DNA from: Ornithodoros turicata
Lineage: Eukaryota > Arthropoda > Arachnida > Ixodida > Argasidae
DNA: 64,000 bases
Assembly (NCBI RefSeq): GCF_037126465.1
Contig: NC_088203.1
Coordinates: 83,638,668-83,702,667, forward strand
Reading direction: 5' to 3'
Within the stretch, counting starts at the first letter, position 1. Each line of letters begins with the position of its first letter. Shown piece by piece: positions 1-12,989 of this stretch. The notes beneath the pieces are model-generated. The model ran no database searches, had not been told where the DNA came from, and saw only the letters and a list, made by a program, of their open reading frames with translations. The translations under genes were made by a program, and so were the position numbers.

Positions 1-2464
1 TCTCGGAAATTAGTGGAAACGCGTCATGGTCATTAACGGCGTTTATATGTTGCGAACGTCAGTATTACTATAGGATTAATACTAGTGTGACTTTACTGGT
101 ACTTTAAAAGCACTGAGAAGCAGTAGAGTTGCAATATCAGAAAATGTATTCGATAGCCAGAGGCCTCAGCACTCATTTTCGTACCCATTTTTCTCGTACC
201 CATCACAAGTTTCGCACCCATTGCGCTCATCAGGGTTGTGGAATGGGATTACCCATTCCATTCCAAGGAATGGAGATTTATGATAATTCCATTCCTCAGA
301 ATGAAAATTTATGATCATTTCCCACTCCTGGAATGGCTTAGCAATCCCATTCCATTCGGGGCTGTTCGATAGGGCTTGGGCTGTCAGCCCAATTTTCCGT
401 GTATTTGAACTATGCGGTTTCTAAGCAATAAAAAAATCTAAAAATCTCAATTCCTTTAATTCCCTCATAAAAGAACAGGGACCGGTAACCGTACTGGCTA
501 GCCCAGCAGTGCTACAGGAAATTGACCCAGCACGGAGAAAGTACAAGGACAAGGTTATTTCGCTCTTGAACGTGTGCAGTTGCGGTGCGTGTGTGCAGAG
601 GACGCGAGGGCAGAAACCGACCGCTTGAAACGAATCAGTGGCGCACCATGACCATTCCATTAAAAAAAAAGCGTAATTCCATTCCCTTTCCATTTCTAGG
701 ACAGTTTCCGCCATTCCATTCCGGGCTCTAATAAAGCTGGAATTATTCCGTAATCATTCGAAATCAGGAGTCGCAACTCAATATTCCTGGCTCTCATGGT
801 TTTTTAAATAAAATTAAAATTGAAAATTACGGGCAACACTTGCGCAGCCGCCACCAGCTGCGAATTGGTGGTCAAGAACGGCGGCAAAGCTACATTGCAT
901 GCCCATAACACTGCGTCTAAAACAAAAGAAGTCAGCTACGTAGCCGTCAAGAGCAGCAAGTCAGTCGTGAACATAGATCACTGTTGCTCGACAAATAGGC
1001 CATTTGCAAAAGTTTCCAGGGAGCAGTGCGCGCCCTGGCAGGGCGTGCCGGGAAATGCGGTGCCAAACGACAGCGGCGGCGCATACACCAGTACGACGCC
1101 GACATTCGCAGACGAGTGTCATCATGTGTGTTACTGTACATGTATGTTACATCCTGTCATGTGTGTTACTTGTGCTGGGCTAACAAGCAACGGGCTGTTA
1201 AAACACACCGCCAACATAACCTGTCTGTCTGCTGCTTTACAGTATTACCTCTAACAATGCAAGTACACTACAAAGAGTAAGCAACACTGTTATCATGTCA
1301 GCTGTATCATCTTTATTTACAAACGTGGAGGTTGGCTCAAATATATATACGATATACATGAACATGTGTATACATGTATGCGAGATACATGTATGCACAT
1401 GTATGTACACCCCTCGCGAGCTTATGAAAACGCTTTGTTCAAGATTGAAAGTACAGATCTCCCGGCAGAGCACACAATGCGCGTGTACGTGCCAGAAGTT
1501 GCCTTGAAACTGAAGGGAAGAAGTAGAAAATGTTCTGTGGTATATATAGGGAAATAGTTCATCTGTTAAAGAGCCTGGAGTTTACATATGTACAAAGCTT
1601 TGGAAGCGAGAGCCTAGAAGAATGCTACTGGTCTACAACAGCGTTCAATAACAGTTTCACCTCACAACCGTTCAAAAGACCTATAATGTACAAATGCCCC
1701 TGTTGGGAGCTCATTCTCTTCCCATGCATATATTCACACATTGGTGCACCATCCAACATTTTTAGGTCTACTTCAAAGCAGAACCAGACTGTAGCACAAC
1801 TGAATACGCTGTGAAAAACATATTTCGTATGATTTAGTTATTTTCCTTTTGCACGCATCCGCGCTTCTCAGAGATGTAGAAGTTGCCATAGAAACGATGA
1901 CGCTGCGCCTGCACGTCTGCTACGAAGTACATCAGCCAATCGTCTGATTTAGGCGCGATCCTACAATAGGTGCCTTATATCAGTTCATTTCATCTTCATT
2001 TCGTGTTCATTTTGTTCATTTTATGGTTTGCGCAACGATTACCGCAAATTATAAGTGCAACTAGAAATAGCTGACGAGTGTTCTGCGCAAATCTTTACAG
2101 ACGGTAGCTTAAGCATGAGAGTTCCGGGAGCGCTGCAGCGAAAACAAATATGTCATAAAGCGCGCACAAATCCGGTTCTTCTACAACATCGGCACAGCAT
2201 CAAAGTTTAAACATTACAATAGTTCCGAATGAGGCGACAGAGACGCGTTACTGCTCAAAATCACTCGCGTTTAAGCAGGCGATTCGTAACTCAAAGCCGC
2301 TTGGAAATACACCGAATGATGATGATGACGGATGAGAGTTTTGTGAGGTCGAAACAGTCGAAGGGCGAATGATATCAAGAATGAATTCGATGCCGATGGC
2401 GCTGCCTTTGCGATACGACGCGGAAACACGTGTGTATGTGTGTCAACAGTTTTGCGAAAAGCTT
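1..2464. other. No gene seen; short degenerate repeats
   Basis: I see no supported gene. Clusters of a degenerate CCATTCC/AATGG motif occur at about 239-365 and 645-725. A CATGTATG-rich microsatellite-like stretch is at about 1350-1415. The open frame at 820-1254 begins at a TTG and has no clear homology; a Cys/His pattern early in it could be a decayed transposon zinc finger, but this is weak. Confidence 0.5.
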
Positions 2465-2763
2465 GTACTGTTGGGGACGTGGTTGTCTAAAATCTCCAGC
2501 CCGTGGCGGAGCGATCCCCTATCGGCGATGTTGCGAACGAAGGAACTATACCAATACCCTCTCCGAGGGGAGGCCGCGCTGAACTGCTCTCCCTAGCAGA
2601 CGACGCTGAGAATGCGATGGTACTCTCTCCCGACAGGTGGCGCTGCGTGGCCTTACCTCGGAGACTGTAATGGTATAGTTCCTCCGCGCGCGACGTCGCC
2701 GATAGGGGACTGTTCGGGCTAGGGGATTCGGGAGATTTTAGACAACCGTGTCCCCAACAGTAC
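2465..2763. mobile_element. 299-bp inverted-repeat element (MITE)
   Basis: The ends are perfect inverted copies of GTACTGTTGGGGAC. The arms continue imperfectly for about 110 bp on each side, sharing GGTTGTCTAAAATCTCC and then CCCCTATCGGCGA. There is no coding capacity. The outer TA (or palindromic GTAC) may be the target duplication, which would suit a Tc1/mariner-type MITE, but I cannot assign a family. Confidence 0.8.
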
Positions 2764-5700
2764 CTCGTTGCTGCGCATACAAAACCGCCGTAACGGATCT
2801 CCGAAGCTTAGGGAACTCTGTTGTTCGCAAAACGGTCGACATGGTGCACTTCCGTGCAGCAACCTTTTGATGAACCCAGACGAAAGCAGAAACATGGTTT
2901 AACACAACCACGAACATCCCCAGCACTCTGCATATACAAGCTGTGTCCTTACACATTATGTGTGCACGCCTAACCGGACAATGTACAAATCAGAGGATCA
3001 AAAGCATTTCGCCTGTGGACAAAGAAACAGCATCTCATATGGTCCCTGCACAAAAACACCTAAAACCACTAGTACATTTGCATATAGTTTCAGATGCGAC
3101 AGTTCTACAACATGAGGATGGTCAATTCAAACTGCTGTCAAAGAGAAACCTGGAATTATAAGTTGCATGATTGGCTTGGATTGCTTTGGCTATTTTGCGA
3201 ACTATAAGAGAGCCAAGATTCCAATTTCGCAGTCATTTTGTTGTAAGCGACACATACGGATCACATTTACAGCCCCAAAATGCCATAATGGCCGTCTAAC
3301 ACTTGGAATTCAACTTTTATCTGATGATATCAGCGGTGGAGGCCTCGTGTGGCCATGGCATATTATTGACAAGGATCCGAGACAAATGATATAACTGCTT
3401 CGATCGGAACATGCAACACCGTTGTGGCTTTGATTCGTGCAACACATAATCGAATGCGAAGGCTTAGATCCAGCATTTATGTTGAGACGGAGCAGGATTG
3501 CCAATAGTTGCAGAAATCAATGTGCGCAAAATATACACAAACAACTTAGAAAGGACTAGTGACGGTAAGAAACACTGCACTTGAAACAAACACTTCTCTT
3601 GAAATGGTCAACCTGCCGAACTGTAGAGTGTACAAGAAAGTCTTGTTCAAATATTTCTTTAAATGGTTCTAACCGTTACTAGTTCCATCTAACTCATCAT
3701 CCGGTCCCCTGACATTGTTTTTTTTTTGTTCCTGTTGCAACAAATAACTTAGTGAGTAATGGCACACAAAAGATAACAAACCTGGAGCAAGTTTTTTATT
3801 ACTGCACAAAAAAGGTGGAGGAGAGAGGAACTGAACAATTTGAACCCAATACTTCATTTTACTGCTTTGCGAGATGACAGCTACATAGCTGCATAGATTC
3901 AGCTTTTTTCTAATCCGAATAGGCTAAGGTGGGTCCGTGTATCGCAGTCCCTCGTGAACATTCCCTCGTCAAGTGCCTAGCGGCCCCTAGCATCTAGGGG
4001 CTATAAATGTGACCGTCTCATTATTTACTACCTACTCAAACGGGTAATGCTAGAAAGCGCAGGTATAACCTTGTATCGTGAAAAATGCAGGTACGGATAT
4101 ATTGCATGCGTGTGCTGTTTAGGACTCACGAAGAAAGCAAACGAGCTCCGTTCAAAAAGGAACTCGCAGTACATAAGGAACAAAAAAACACAGAGACGAG
4201 TATTCTAGCATGAAATGGGGATGGTTTATGGTGCACATATCCGATGCCAACAGATCTTAAATGCCTTGAAATACAGCGCGTAAACGGAGAACCACGCTCC
4301 TTCTGTCGAACAAAATGTAACGCCCAAACTGCCCATAGGAAGCAACAGCAAGTGCTGAGATGTACCTCAGCGAAAGAAAAAATAAATTAATTAAGAGGAA
4401 ATAGTACACTCAGCTGAGGAAATAATAACTACTCAGGGGGGCAAACTGGTTTTCCATTTACGAATAGCCGTCTAAATTGAAGCCATCTTGTACGAAATTT
4501 TTAAAAATATCAACTGCAATGTTTACATGCATAGTAAACGCATGCTCAACTTTAACGCCATGCTACGTTGTTACTTTTTTTTCTTTCTCCCGAGTAATTT
4601 TTCACGCACATTGCCTTTTGCAGCACAGTGTCCGAGCTTTTCGAAAATCGCGTGCACAATGAGAGTGTATACCTCTTCTTTTCTCTTTTTGTTTTTGTGT
4701 GACTATTCCATGTCACAGGAACTTAATTTGGGTCTCAATCGAAGCCACAAAATACGAGGACGAAATTGAGGTTGAAATAGTCCTCGAAATGCTTGCTCTT
4801 GTACTATTTCCCCTAAACAGAAACTGAAATGTTTAACAGCCTTAAGTATGTCACAACCTGAAATTCACAATCTTCTGTGTTATACATATATATCTCACTG
4901 AGCTGACAGGCAAGGAACAAAAATTACTCAGACGGAAATGCAGATAAACGTTGCTGTGCAGGAAAAAAAAAGAAAAGAGAGAGAAAAACATAGAAAATAC
5001 GAAGGACACGGGAACTGTTGTTGGGTACACAGAATCACACTTTTTTTCCGGCCACACATGCACACGTTTAATGTACATTATATACAGACTGTAATGCGAC
5101 GTACGATTAGGTACACATAATGTGCGATGAAGCTCACCCACTCTTGGAAAAATAATTTATTACATCCTCCGGAGAGGAGGCGCGACTAATATTTTTTGTT
5201 TGTTTTACGGAAAGAAACCTTCCGTACACACACTCTCTCTCTCTCTACGTACTGCTGGAACTTGGAAAAAAGCTACGCACGGGTTGCTCAATGTATATTA
5301 CTTTACATGAAAATGGAAACTAAGGCGATCTACTGGCGGTGCTTGAAGACAAAACTACTTCATAGGCATCCTATCCGAGGGTAGAGAAGATGTATCGGGA
5401 AAAGAAATGACGAGAGCTTGGAGTTATCAAAACTGCTTTCTAATGTACCGTGTAGCATGAGCATTTTGTTTTTTCTCAATTAGTGTTATAAGGCAGCTTC
5501 AATGTAACAAGTGTTTGTGTGTATGTGGGCATTATCTCCATGTTTTATTTACACAGAGCAATAATTTAATATATGTACACAGCTACGATGCTGCTGTAGC
5601 CCAAGTGGTGTAATGTGCTTGGAAACTGAGTCACACCAAAAAGCGTCCGTTTCTAAAGTCATAGCAATATGGTATGACAGCACTACGGAATAAACATCGC

Positions 5701-8700
5701 TGAGGAAGAAAAATAAAAGGAGAGAAAAAGAAAGAATGTCGACGAAGCTTTCCCTTGTTTTTTTTCCCGTCTTCATCTCCTTCGTGCACGACCCGTTATG
5801 TTAAGTAAGTGACGCGTACCTAACCAGTTGTTACATTTAATTTTTTTCTGGCACCTGGACGCGAAACGTCAACGTTAGTAGTGCCTGCCCCGTTACAATG
5901 CCGTGCGTTCAGTCCAAGCGACGGCAAGTGACCAACTTGTCAGCGCTCTGAATGATCCTGACTTGCAGTCTGACGCGACGTAAAAGAACGGTAAAACCTA
6001 GCTATTCCCTTATTAAGAAAGTGCCAACCGAGATCAATACTAAAAAAAGAAGAAAAGAAATACCGATGAATTTCTCGCAATGAGTTCCAACAACAAACGT
6101 GACATAATAATTCGTGGCATTAGCTGTAAACGAGAGAGCGACAAACACAGTTCACGAACAGTTCTGTTTGTCCCTTGTCTCGTCTGCAGCTAACGCCACA
6201 CGTTATGACCCAAAGCCAACTTGCTCGCATCAACGCACTCACAAGAACATGACACCACGTCAAGCGTTAGCAGCACAAAAAATTTAAAATGCGTATCACA
6301 CCAGTAGAAAGCTATACTGCAGTCTTCTCACTTTTATTTTTTTATAGAGAAATACGCCAAGTGAAGCTATAAGGTACCGGCATTCGACAGCCACGAATGA
6401 TCGGAGAACCCGCTATTGAAAGGCTAACTCAGAAGATGTGACGAAGTGCGATTTAGACGAGTCGTCAGGTGACTGGAAGGTTTGTGCCTTGAGAGAGACA
6501 AGATAGAGACTACGCCTTTAGTTTGCGACCCAAACTAGCGTTATGTTACAATTTGTTCTTGAAAAAGCTGTCTCTGGGATGCGGAAGGTCGAAGTATAAG
6601 GTTAAATGGCCATGACTATGTGCTGCTTCGTCCTAGAAAGCTGAACAAACGTAAAATGATCCAGCGTCTCTTGAGCTGAGAGAAAACGAGAATGATGCGA
6701 TTTCTTTTGAATTGTTGTGTTCCTGTTTTCTTATGGAGGTTGCAGAATGTGTTTGAGGAATCCAGCGCTTCCTGTCAAACAAGCTGAAGAGCTGAGCTAT
6801 TTTATCGAAGCTTTGTGTACGTCACAGCAACATTATGTCTGGAGAACGACAGCGCTGTATGTATTTTTCCTGACATGTTTTTTATTAAGTAGAAAGGAAG
6901 ATATCGCGCCGTAATGTCAGTGAGGAGTCGCGTATTCACACGAGCGACATCCACGAGGAATATTCTCGTGGAAGAAAAAGCAGAAGACTGCTCACGGACG
7001 GCGGACAACATCCCGCGTCTTATCATCGAGCATCCGCGCGCCCCTTGTGTATCGGTAGTGGCGTACTACGCACATGGCAGACGACACCATGGATCCCGTC
7101 GTCTGCTACGGAATATCTTGTGGCTGCATCCGCGGTCACGTGACAGCAGAAAGCTATGACGTTTTACGCATCTTCCGCTGGAGTATTCTCGGCAATGTCG
7201 TTCATGTGTACACGCATGATGTTTGGAAAGAAAGAGTGCTGCGATTGCGCACGGGAATACTGAAGTACTGCTGATAACGAGCAGATAAAGTGGTTGGCGA
7301 ACTAAATAACCTTGACGACTAACCCGTCCAGTTTCTGTCAGTGTTAAAATGAAGTGGCGGAGAGACAGAAGGAAAAAGAAATCCCATCCAATTTATAACT
7401 TAAAGCATGTAAGCATTGAGGTTGAAAGATGGTAGACACCTCGATTGACCTTAGGGTGTATTTCTGTGTAAATGTTGCATGCAAAAGCTAGTAATGCGGA
7501 ATCCTCTGACGACTTACTTTGGTCTTGTTACGCGTAAAATAAATTTCAGCTTGTATGACCGGAAGTCGTACTGGCAACCATTCGTTCGTTAACTGAACTA
7601 GCTGAGCAATGCTTAAGACCTCCAAATCCCAAGACCCCATCCTGGTACGCGAGCGGCGGTGTTCCTTGTCTAGAAGCGGCCAAAAATCTATCAAACTATA
7701 CCTGACTGCATGATACAGTATGGTAGGCGAGCATAATAAGGGTGTGTATGAAAATTAGAAGACCATCCATTCCATGCATCTCGCACGGATCCTGTGTGCG
7801 TCGTGATAGAACTACGGTTTTCTGAGACTGCTGGGGGAATTTGGCAACAATGGTGACGCTTGCTTGGCTCTGCTTGGAAATACGTTGAAGCTTAAGGGCT
7901 GCGACGTCGAGAAAGTAAAGCTTTCCAAAAGCAGAACAACAGTTATCAGATGAAACAGAAACGCTTCCAACCTGGGATACTGCTTATACGGAGTGTCACC
8001 CCATAGAGCAGAGAGCGCTCAGACAACCACAGCGATGAGATCCACGCCATCTTGTGTCCTATTACCTTACGCCATCTGGCGGGGGACAGGTTGTTTGGCC
8101 TCGTATTTCTGGGTACTGCCAGTCTTGCAATAAAGCGTTAAATAAAATAACCGCGCTTGTATTTGCGGGAACCTATTCCTCTTCCACGTGCAGACAGACT
8201 CAATGGGAAATCGTATGACAATACCGGAAACAAAATGTCGTTGATCTACTTGTCGGAGAAGCTGGGTACTCTCTTGGCTATCTAGTGACTCCCGAATATT
8301 CCAAGTGCATGAGAAACTTTTCATAACTTCACGTCTCTTGTCGTTGCAAATAACACTCGAACAGAAAACAGAAGGCGCGTAAAAGACTAGAAAATAAAAC
8401 ATTCCGTTGAAGATGGTTGAACTTTCTTTTTTCTCACTGTGTCAATAAACTGCGACAAACGTCCACATATAATTCGTATTGTAACAAACTCGGCATAGTT
8501 GCTTAGGTAATTTCAAACCAGGAAACATCGAACGAACATAGTCAACGTCAGGAACAACAGAGAGCGCCCTTCCAAATTCAAACGGCCCACATTTTCTGGC
8601 ATAAGGGGAGGAAGCTTTTTGGACTGTCTCTCTTCAAACTGCTAAAGACTAAAATTTCTGGAGTTGCCCTCACAGAAAAACAAAATTTGAGGGTCACACA

Positions 8701-10343
8701 GACACACAAAGTAAAATTAATAACCCCACAAATTGCAACGGGGCTTCGGCGTTCCGTATTCAGCTGGTTTCCTTCTCGACATGAGAGCAGAGTACGTGCC
8801 AATAAAAGCAGAAACCTATCGTATCGACAGCAGAGTAGTACCCAATACCTTACAGCGTTCTCTCCTAACTGTTTTAATGGCGTGCCTTCCGTAGGAAAAC
8901 TCCGTGTGCATTCCAGTTAGCCTCATCAAAGAAACACGGGCAAATAGGATTTTTGTTATTAAGTATCGAAGCAACAACACATGTCATTTCCTAAGAAAAA
9001 AAATGAAAAAGGTCAGGCACGCTCAAAAACTGCAATAGGAGGATTCGCTGCACTGCAGAAAGGATTCGCTGCACAAGTTTCCAACAGCAGTTCTTCTGAC
9101 AGCCTTCCTGCTTATAGTCCCTGACTTATTCGCTCCAGAACAGACAGGAACCTTACCACACAAGGACAGTCTGCAGACAGTGCGTAGTCAAACCACTGGG
9201 AGTTAAGTTCAATTTATCCACAAGTCTGTACGGCCAAAACTACATTATGATTGCTTCAGTTCCCTTCATACAGAGGTCTATATTATAGGGCAAGAACTTA
9301 TTTCAGTCGTTTCCGGGATAGCCAATTCGAGATCCAGGGGAGCTTTCTCAAATAGCCAGACCAGTCAATCACAGTTTGTTTGATACTGGATTCTCATATT
9401 CAGCGGCGCTTTATAATGCGAGACATAAGTCCCCAATGCAAAGGCAGCTTATCATTTGACCAGGGTGAGAATCGTTAACCAGCATGAGTTCAAGGGCCAT
9501 TGTAACATTGGACAGGAACCCATACTGCAAAGGAACCCATGCACTGTGGCGTTCCAACACTTCCAACTGTCATTTCTGGGGTTATTCCCACTCGGAAGCG
9601 CTGCAGAACATTAAGGGCAAACAGTGACAGCGCGTGTGCCAGTTGGCGGCGCAGTTTCCATGGCAACAAAAGCGAGTCAAGCGCACTCATTCGCACACCA
9701 GGGACGATATAAGATGTGAAGCCCATCTATCCAGGACACAGGTTTCTACAACGCAAAATAATGCTCTTGGGGATCCTGAATTAATTACGATGCGCCTGTG
9801 ACAAGGGAAACAGAGCCGGTACGAAAATATACAGTTGCTTTAGTCGAAAAAGTGCTGCCTTTACTAAAATCGACCTCCCCTTTCGCGTGTCCATACTTCG
9901 CTTAAATTTTCATTCTTTTACTCGCACTAAGTACACACCTTACATTACGAACACCATCTCGATTGGACACTGGTGGCCCTTTAGTAATACCTGCTGTGCA
10001 CTACGCAAAGTGACCGGTCTCGACGTCTGTCACCCAGGGGTTATGGCCGTCCTTGTGTGGTTCGGCTCCCGCTACACCTCTGAGTAAACCACATTCCAAA
10101 TCTCCTCATGGCGTAGATCACACCAGACCTTCATGTTCCAGAAAAGAAAACCGAGGCTGTCGCTAAGCTATAGCAAATAGGCAGCAGGGTATACGTAAGC
10201 GTGACAACCCTTCCGGTCCGATCACAGACCCCCGCAATGCCAGCAAGCTCACCGCACGTCTCGTGCCACCACAGCACGGAACGGCCCAAGAAAAAAAAAA
10301 AAAGGAGGGTAGAAGAAATGAGCGACCCGTTGTTGAGCCGTCG
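2764..10343. other. Region downstream of Ca-beta; possible 3' UTR; no other gene seen
   Basis: I see no conserved coding sequence on either strand. The part just below 10344 must include the Ca-beta 3' UTR, whose end I cannot place. A poly-A-like run at 10289-10302 is on the plus strand. One copy of a repeat family shared with 21481 and 55201 lies at about 7034-7245. Confidence 0.5.
7034..7245 (+). repeat. Dispersed repeat, copy 1 of 3 (AGACGACACC family)
   Basis: It shares a block reading GTCGTCTGCTACGGAATATC and further on CAGAAAGCTATGACGTTTT with copies near 21481-21740 and 55201-55530. The internal pair CAGACGACA / GTCGTCTG is self-complementary. No coding capacity and no clear termini. 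Confidence 0.7.
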
Positions 10344-10670
10344 CTAGAGCGCGTTCACTGGGTACTTTTGTCCCCTGTGCAAGGAAGGAGCATAGTCCCC
10401 CCGATCACGATCCCGGTCATCCCGTTCCGCACCATAGTTTACGGGGTTCACGTGATGGTGGTGGGGGTGATGGTGATGATGCACTGGGTCGTAGTCGTCA
10501 TCCAGATATGGGTCTGGGGCGTCGTCCCACTGTGCATAGTCACGCCGGTAGGGCGTCGAGGACGCGGGTCCGTAGTAATCAGCCGGTAGTCGCTGCTCTG
10601 GGTATGAATCGCGTCCTCTGTATTCGTGGCTGTGGTATTCCATAGGAAGGTCCATCTCCGGTGACGACAT
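10344..10670 (-). CDS. Ca-beta: Ca-beta terminal coding exon with His/Asp-rich tail and stop
   Basis: This is a 327-nt open frame of 108 residues plus stop, preceded on the minus strand by a good acceptor (ctcctttgcag). It starts MSSPEMDLPMEY, contains repeated Asp/Tyr/Arg clusters and the tract HHHHHPHHHH, and ends KYPVNAL. The phase matches the donor at 18397. The family tail is poorly conserved, so assignment rests on strand, phase, splice signal, strongly protein-like composition and lack of another candidate. The tail is probably disordered; its acidic-Tyr-Arg make-up resembles the general character of beta-subunit C-termini. It lies 7.7 kb from the previous exon, so another terminal exon cannot be excluded. 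Confidence 0.82.
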   Translation of the reverse strand: MSSPEMDLPMEYHSHEYRGRDSYPEQRLPADYYGPASSTPYRRDYAQWDDAPDPYLDDDYDPVHHHHHPHHHHVNPVNYGAERDDRDRDRGDYAPSLHRGQKYPVNAL

Positions 10671-10830
10671 CTGCAAAGGAGTCGCAGGTGTGAACCTTAT
10701 ATGTCTCGTTTGCTGCGCTCGTCATTGTAACACTGCTCACACTTGGTTTGGTTTGCTTATATGCGTAAACAATATTAGTTTCGTTGCTCCCGACTCCAGC
10801 GGGCAAGGTATGGCACACTAAGGGGCACAT

Positions 10831-11653
10831 TAAGGGGTACTAAAATGCAAAAACAAGTTCACTTCAAATTACGTTACACGCTATATTAATGTCGTACTTG
10901 TTATCATAATCCAAGACTTCGATTCCGTTACGAGGCTACAATCGAAATTATACCTGACTCCTTTTTTTTTTTCGTGTTAGCGCCGCGAAGCAACTGTGGC
11001 TATGAGCGGCGTACAGACGTGGACAAATGTAGAGAGGACAGCAGGAAGGAGTGGGGGATAGGGAGGTTAGTATGCGTCCTGGGCCGACTTCAGAGGGAAC
11101 TGTGCCAACATTCGTCTGGGAAGTCTTCGGAAAAGCCAGGGAAAACCACAGACAGCACAGTTGGTGGTAGGGTTCTAACCTACCACCTCCCAGTCTTCAG
11201 CTTCAGTCTTCGGCTGTAAGCAGTGAAAGTCGTTTCAGCTCGTGCATTGGTGTTTTTTGGTCCATAATGCGTGTGCACGCGCGTGCCACGGCATAGAGCA
11301 GTCCCAGCGAAAAACATAGTGCGCGTTGTGAAGCGGACTGGCGTCGCTGTCCGATGAACGTGAACATAAATGTTGTCAGTGGAACATTCACGAGAACTGT
11401 TGTGGGCTACAATTCAGTGAATCGGCATTGAAAAATGCAGAGTGCGCATCATGTCGCGCATATACGGAACACTACGATCGGACCCGTTCCAAATCCACAA
11501 GACCACGATAGGTATGCGCGTGCTCCTCCTGCTGTCTCATTGGATGCCGCCAATCTTTATCTCCTGGGGGATACACCATTCGTCGCCGCCAAAGGAATTG
11601 AAACACGGACTTTCATTTGAGAGCAAGTTGTTTTTGCATTTTAGTGCCCCTTG
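10831..11653. mobile_element. TIR element with nested SINE, copy 1
   Basis: The left end AAGGGGTACTAAAATGCA is matched in inverse by the right end TGCATTTTAGTGCCCCTT. Internal sequence matches the copy at 60948-61490, for example GTTGTGGGCTACAATTCAGT. A SINE at 10962-11200 interrupts it; the second copy lacks that insert. Non-coding. It lies in the last intron, about 160 bp before the terminal Ca-beta exon. Confidence 0.8.
10962..11200 (-). mobile_element. tRNA-derived SINE (Ruka-like), truncated in the tRNA head
   Basis: It matches the other SINE copies in this window, with the body reading in reverse from a T-run at 10962-10972 and then gttagcgccgcgaagcaa. The B-box-like gggttctaacc remains, but the A-box end of the head is missing. 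It sits inside the TIR element 10831-11653. Confidence 0.85.
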
Positions 11654-12240
11654 AACAACAAGACTACGTTATATGCAATCATGAAAGGTGGCGACAGTTC
11701 GCCGGAGTTACACTTTGTGAGCGCCGCTAGAAGCGAAATCAAGCTGCGCTGCATTGTCACCAGCCAGACTTATGTGAAATGATGTCGTTCGCCCCTGCTA
11801 CAACGCAGATGCGACAAGGTCATGTAAATGTTCTGAACACGTAGCGTGCTTTGGCGGATCCCGGGGGGTCCGTGTTTACACATTGGATTTCGCTCTCTCC
11901 CCCACGACGCGCTCCGACAAAGAAACCGTAGAAGTAAATGAATTTCATAGTTGGATATCGTGAGCCATGTTCTTTCATGGAGCATAATAATTGGAGAATG
12001 TTCGTCGAGCTGTTTAGTGCCCCTTTAACTGTCGTGTCTGTGGTTGTTCCTCGTGCGTGCCATTGCTTTTCTTACCCAGACTCAGGCTTCAAGTATGATG
12101 TAGCTAAATGCAACTCACAAGCGCAACGATCTACCGGCCGTGACTGCTTACTGCATCTAGAGGGCAGGCGTCATCAGTATATGTCATTAAGGCCATCAGA
12201 AGCCAGAGGCCTATTTTTACCGTGAACCTGTTAACCGATC
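11654..12240. other. No gene seen; decayed repeat sequence
   Basis: The stretch from about 11930 to 12030 (AATTTCATAGTTGGATATCG to GTGCCCCTTTAA) resembles a second degenerate copy near 32725-32825, so this is probably transposon debris. Nothing coding is visible. Confidence 0.5.
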
Positions 12241-12351
12241 ATGAGAGAACTGATGTTCTGAGGTTGGAACAACATAGAAGGACAAATACATACAAAGCCT
12301 CAAATTGCCAAAGAAATTAACGATGAAAGATGGAAGTCACTGAAAAGGTTA

Positions 12352-12423
12352 GCCAGCTGTAGGGCTCGAACCCACATCTACTGAATTGCCGGTCCAGGGC
12401 TCTACCAATTGAGCTAATCTAAC
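12352..12423 (-). pseudogene. tRNA-like sequence, unit 1
   Basis: This 72-nt segment folds as a tRNA. The acceptor is imperfect, the D arm is GCTC...GAGC, the anticodon stem is CTGGA/TTCAG and the T arm GTGGG-TTCGAGC-CCTAC. The anticodon loop is CCGGCAA, which would give anticodon GGC but has C instead of the universal U33. The acceptor has wobble and mismatch pairs. I therefore call it tRNA-derived, not a functional tRNA gene; it keeps internal A- and B-box promoter-like sequences. Confidence 0.65.
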
Positions 12424-12680
12424 ACACCTCCCCAGCGACTTCCAAGGGTGCGTCAACGGAAGGGACAAACCAAAACCACTCTCTCACTCATTCCCCTTTC
12501 ACTCTTACATTTTTCTCACTCATACACACAATCATACGACGGGATCGATGCAAGCGGCAAATGTTGAGCATGAGAGAACTGATGTTCTGAGGCTGGAACA
12601 ACATAGAAAGACAAATACATACAAAGCCTCAAATTGCCTAAGAAATTAACCATGAAAGATGGAAGTCACTGAAAAGGTTA

Positions 12681-12752
12681 GCCAGCTGTAGGGCTCGAAC
12701 CCACATCTACTGAATTGCCGGTCCAGGGCTCTACCAATTGAGCTAATCTAAC
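12681..12752 (-). pseudogene. tRNA-like sequence, unit 2
   Basis: It is identical in layout to the sequence 329 bp to its left: the same D arm, CCGGCAA loop and T arm. It shares the missing U33, so the units were copied after that change arose. Confidence 0.65.
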
Positions 12753-12989
12753 ACACCTCCCCAGCGACTTCCAAGGGTGCGTCAACGGAAGGGACAAACC
12801 AAAACCACTCTCTCACTCATTCCCCTTTCACTCTTACATTTTTCTCACTCATACACACAATCATACGACGGGATCGATGCAAGCGGCAAATGTTGAGCAT
12901 GAGAGAACTGATGTTCTGAGGCTGGAACAACATAGAAAGACAAATACATACAAAGCCTCAAATTGCCTAAGAAATTAACCATGAAAGAT

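Noticed and set aside
820..1254. 144-codon plus-strand frame with Cys/His residues
   Set aside because: It begins at TTG, has no confident domain, and the Cys/His spacing only vaguely resembles a transposon zinc finger.
6325..6340. Ca-beta polyadenylation signal (AATAAA on minus strand)
   Set aside because: It is 4 kb past the stop codon in AT-rich sequence; assigning it would be a guess.
10263..10589. Plus-strand frame rich in Val/Met
   Set aside because: It is the antisense shadow of the Ca-beta terminal exon; its repeats arise from the His/Asp codons on the other strand.
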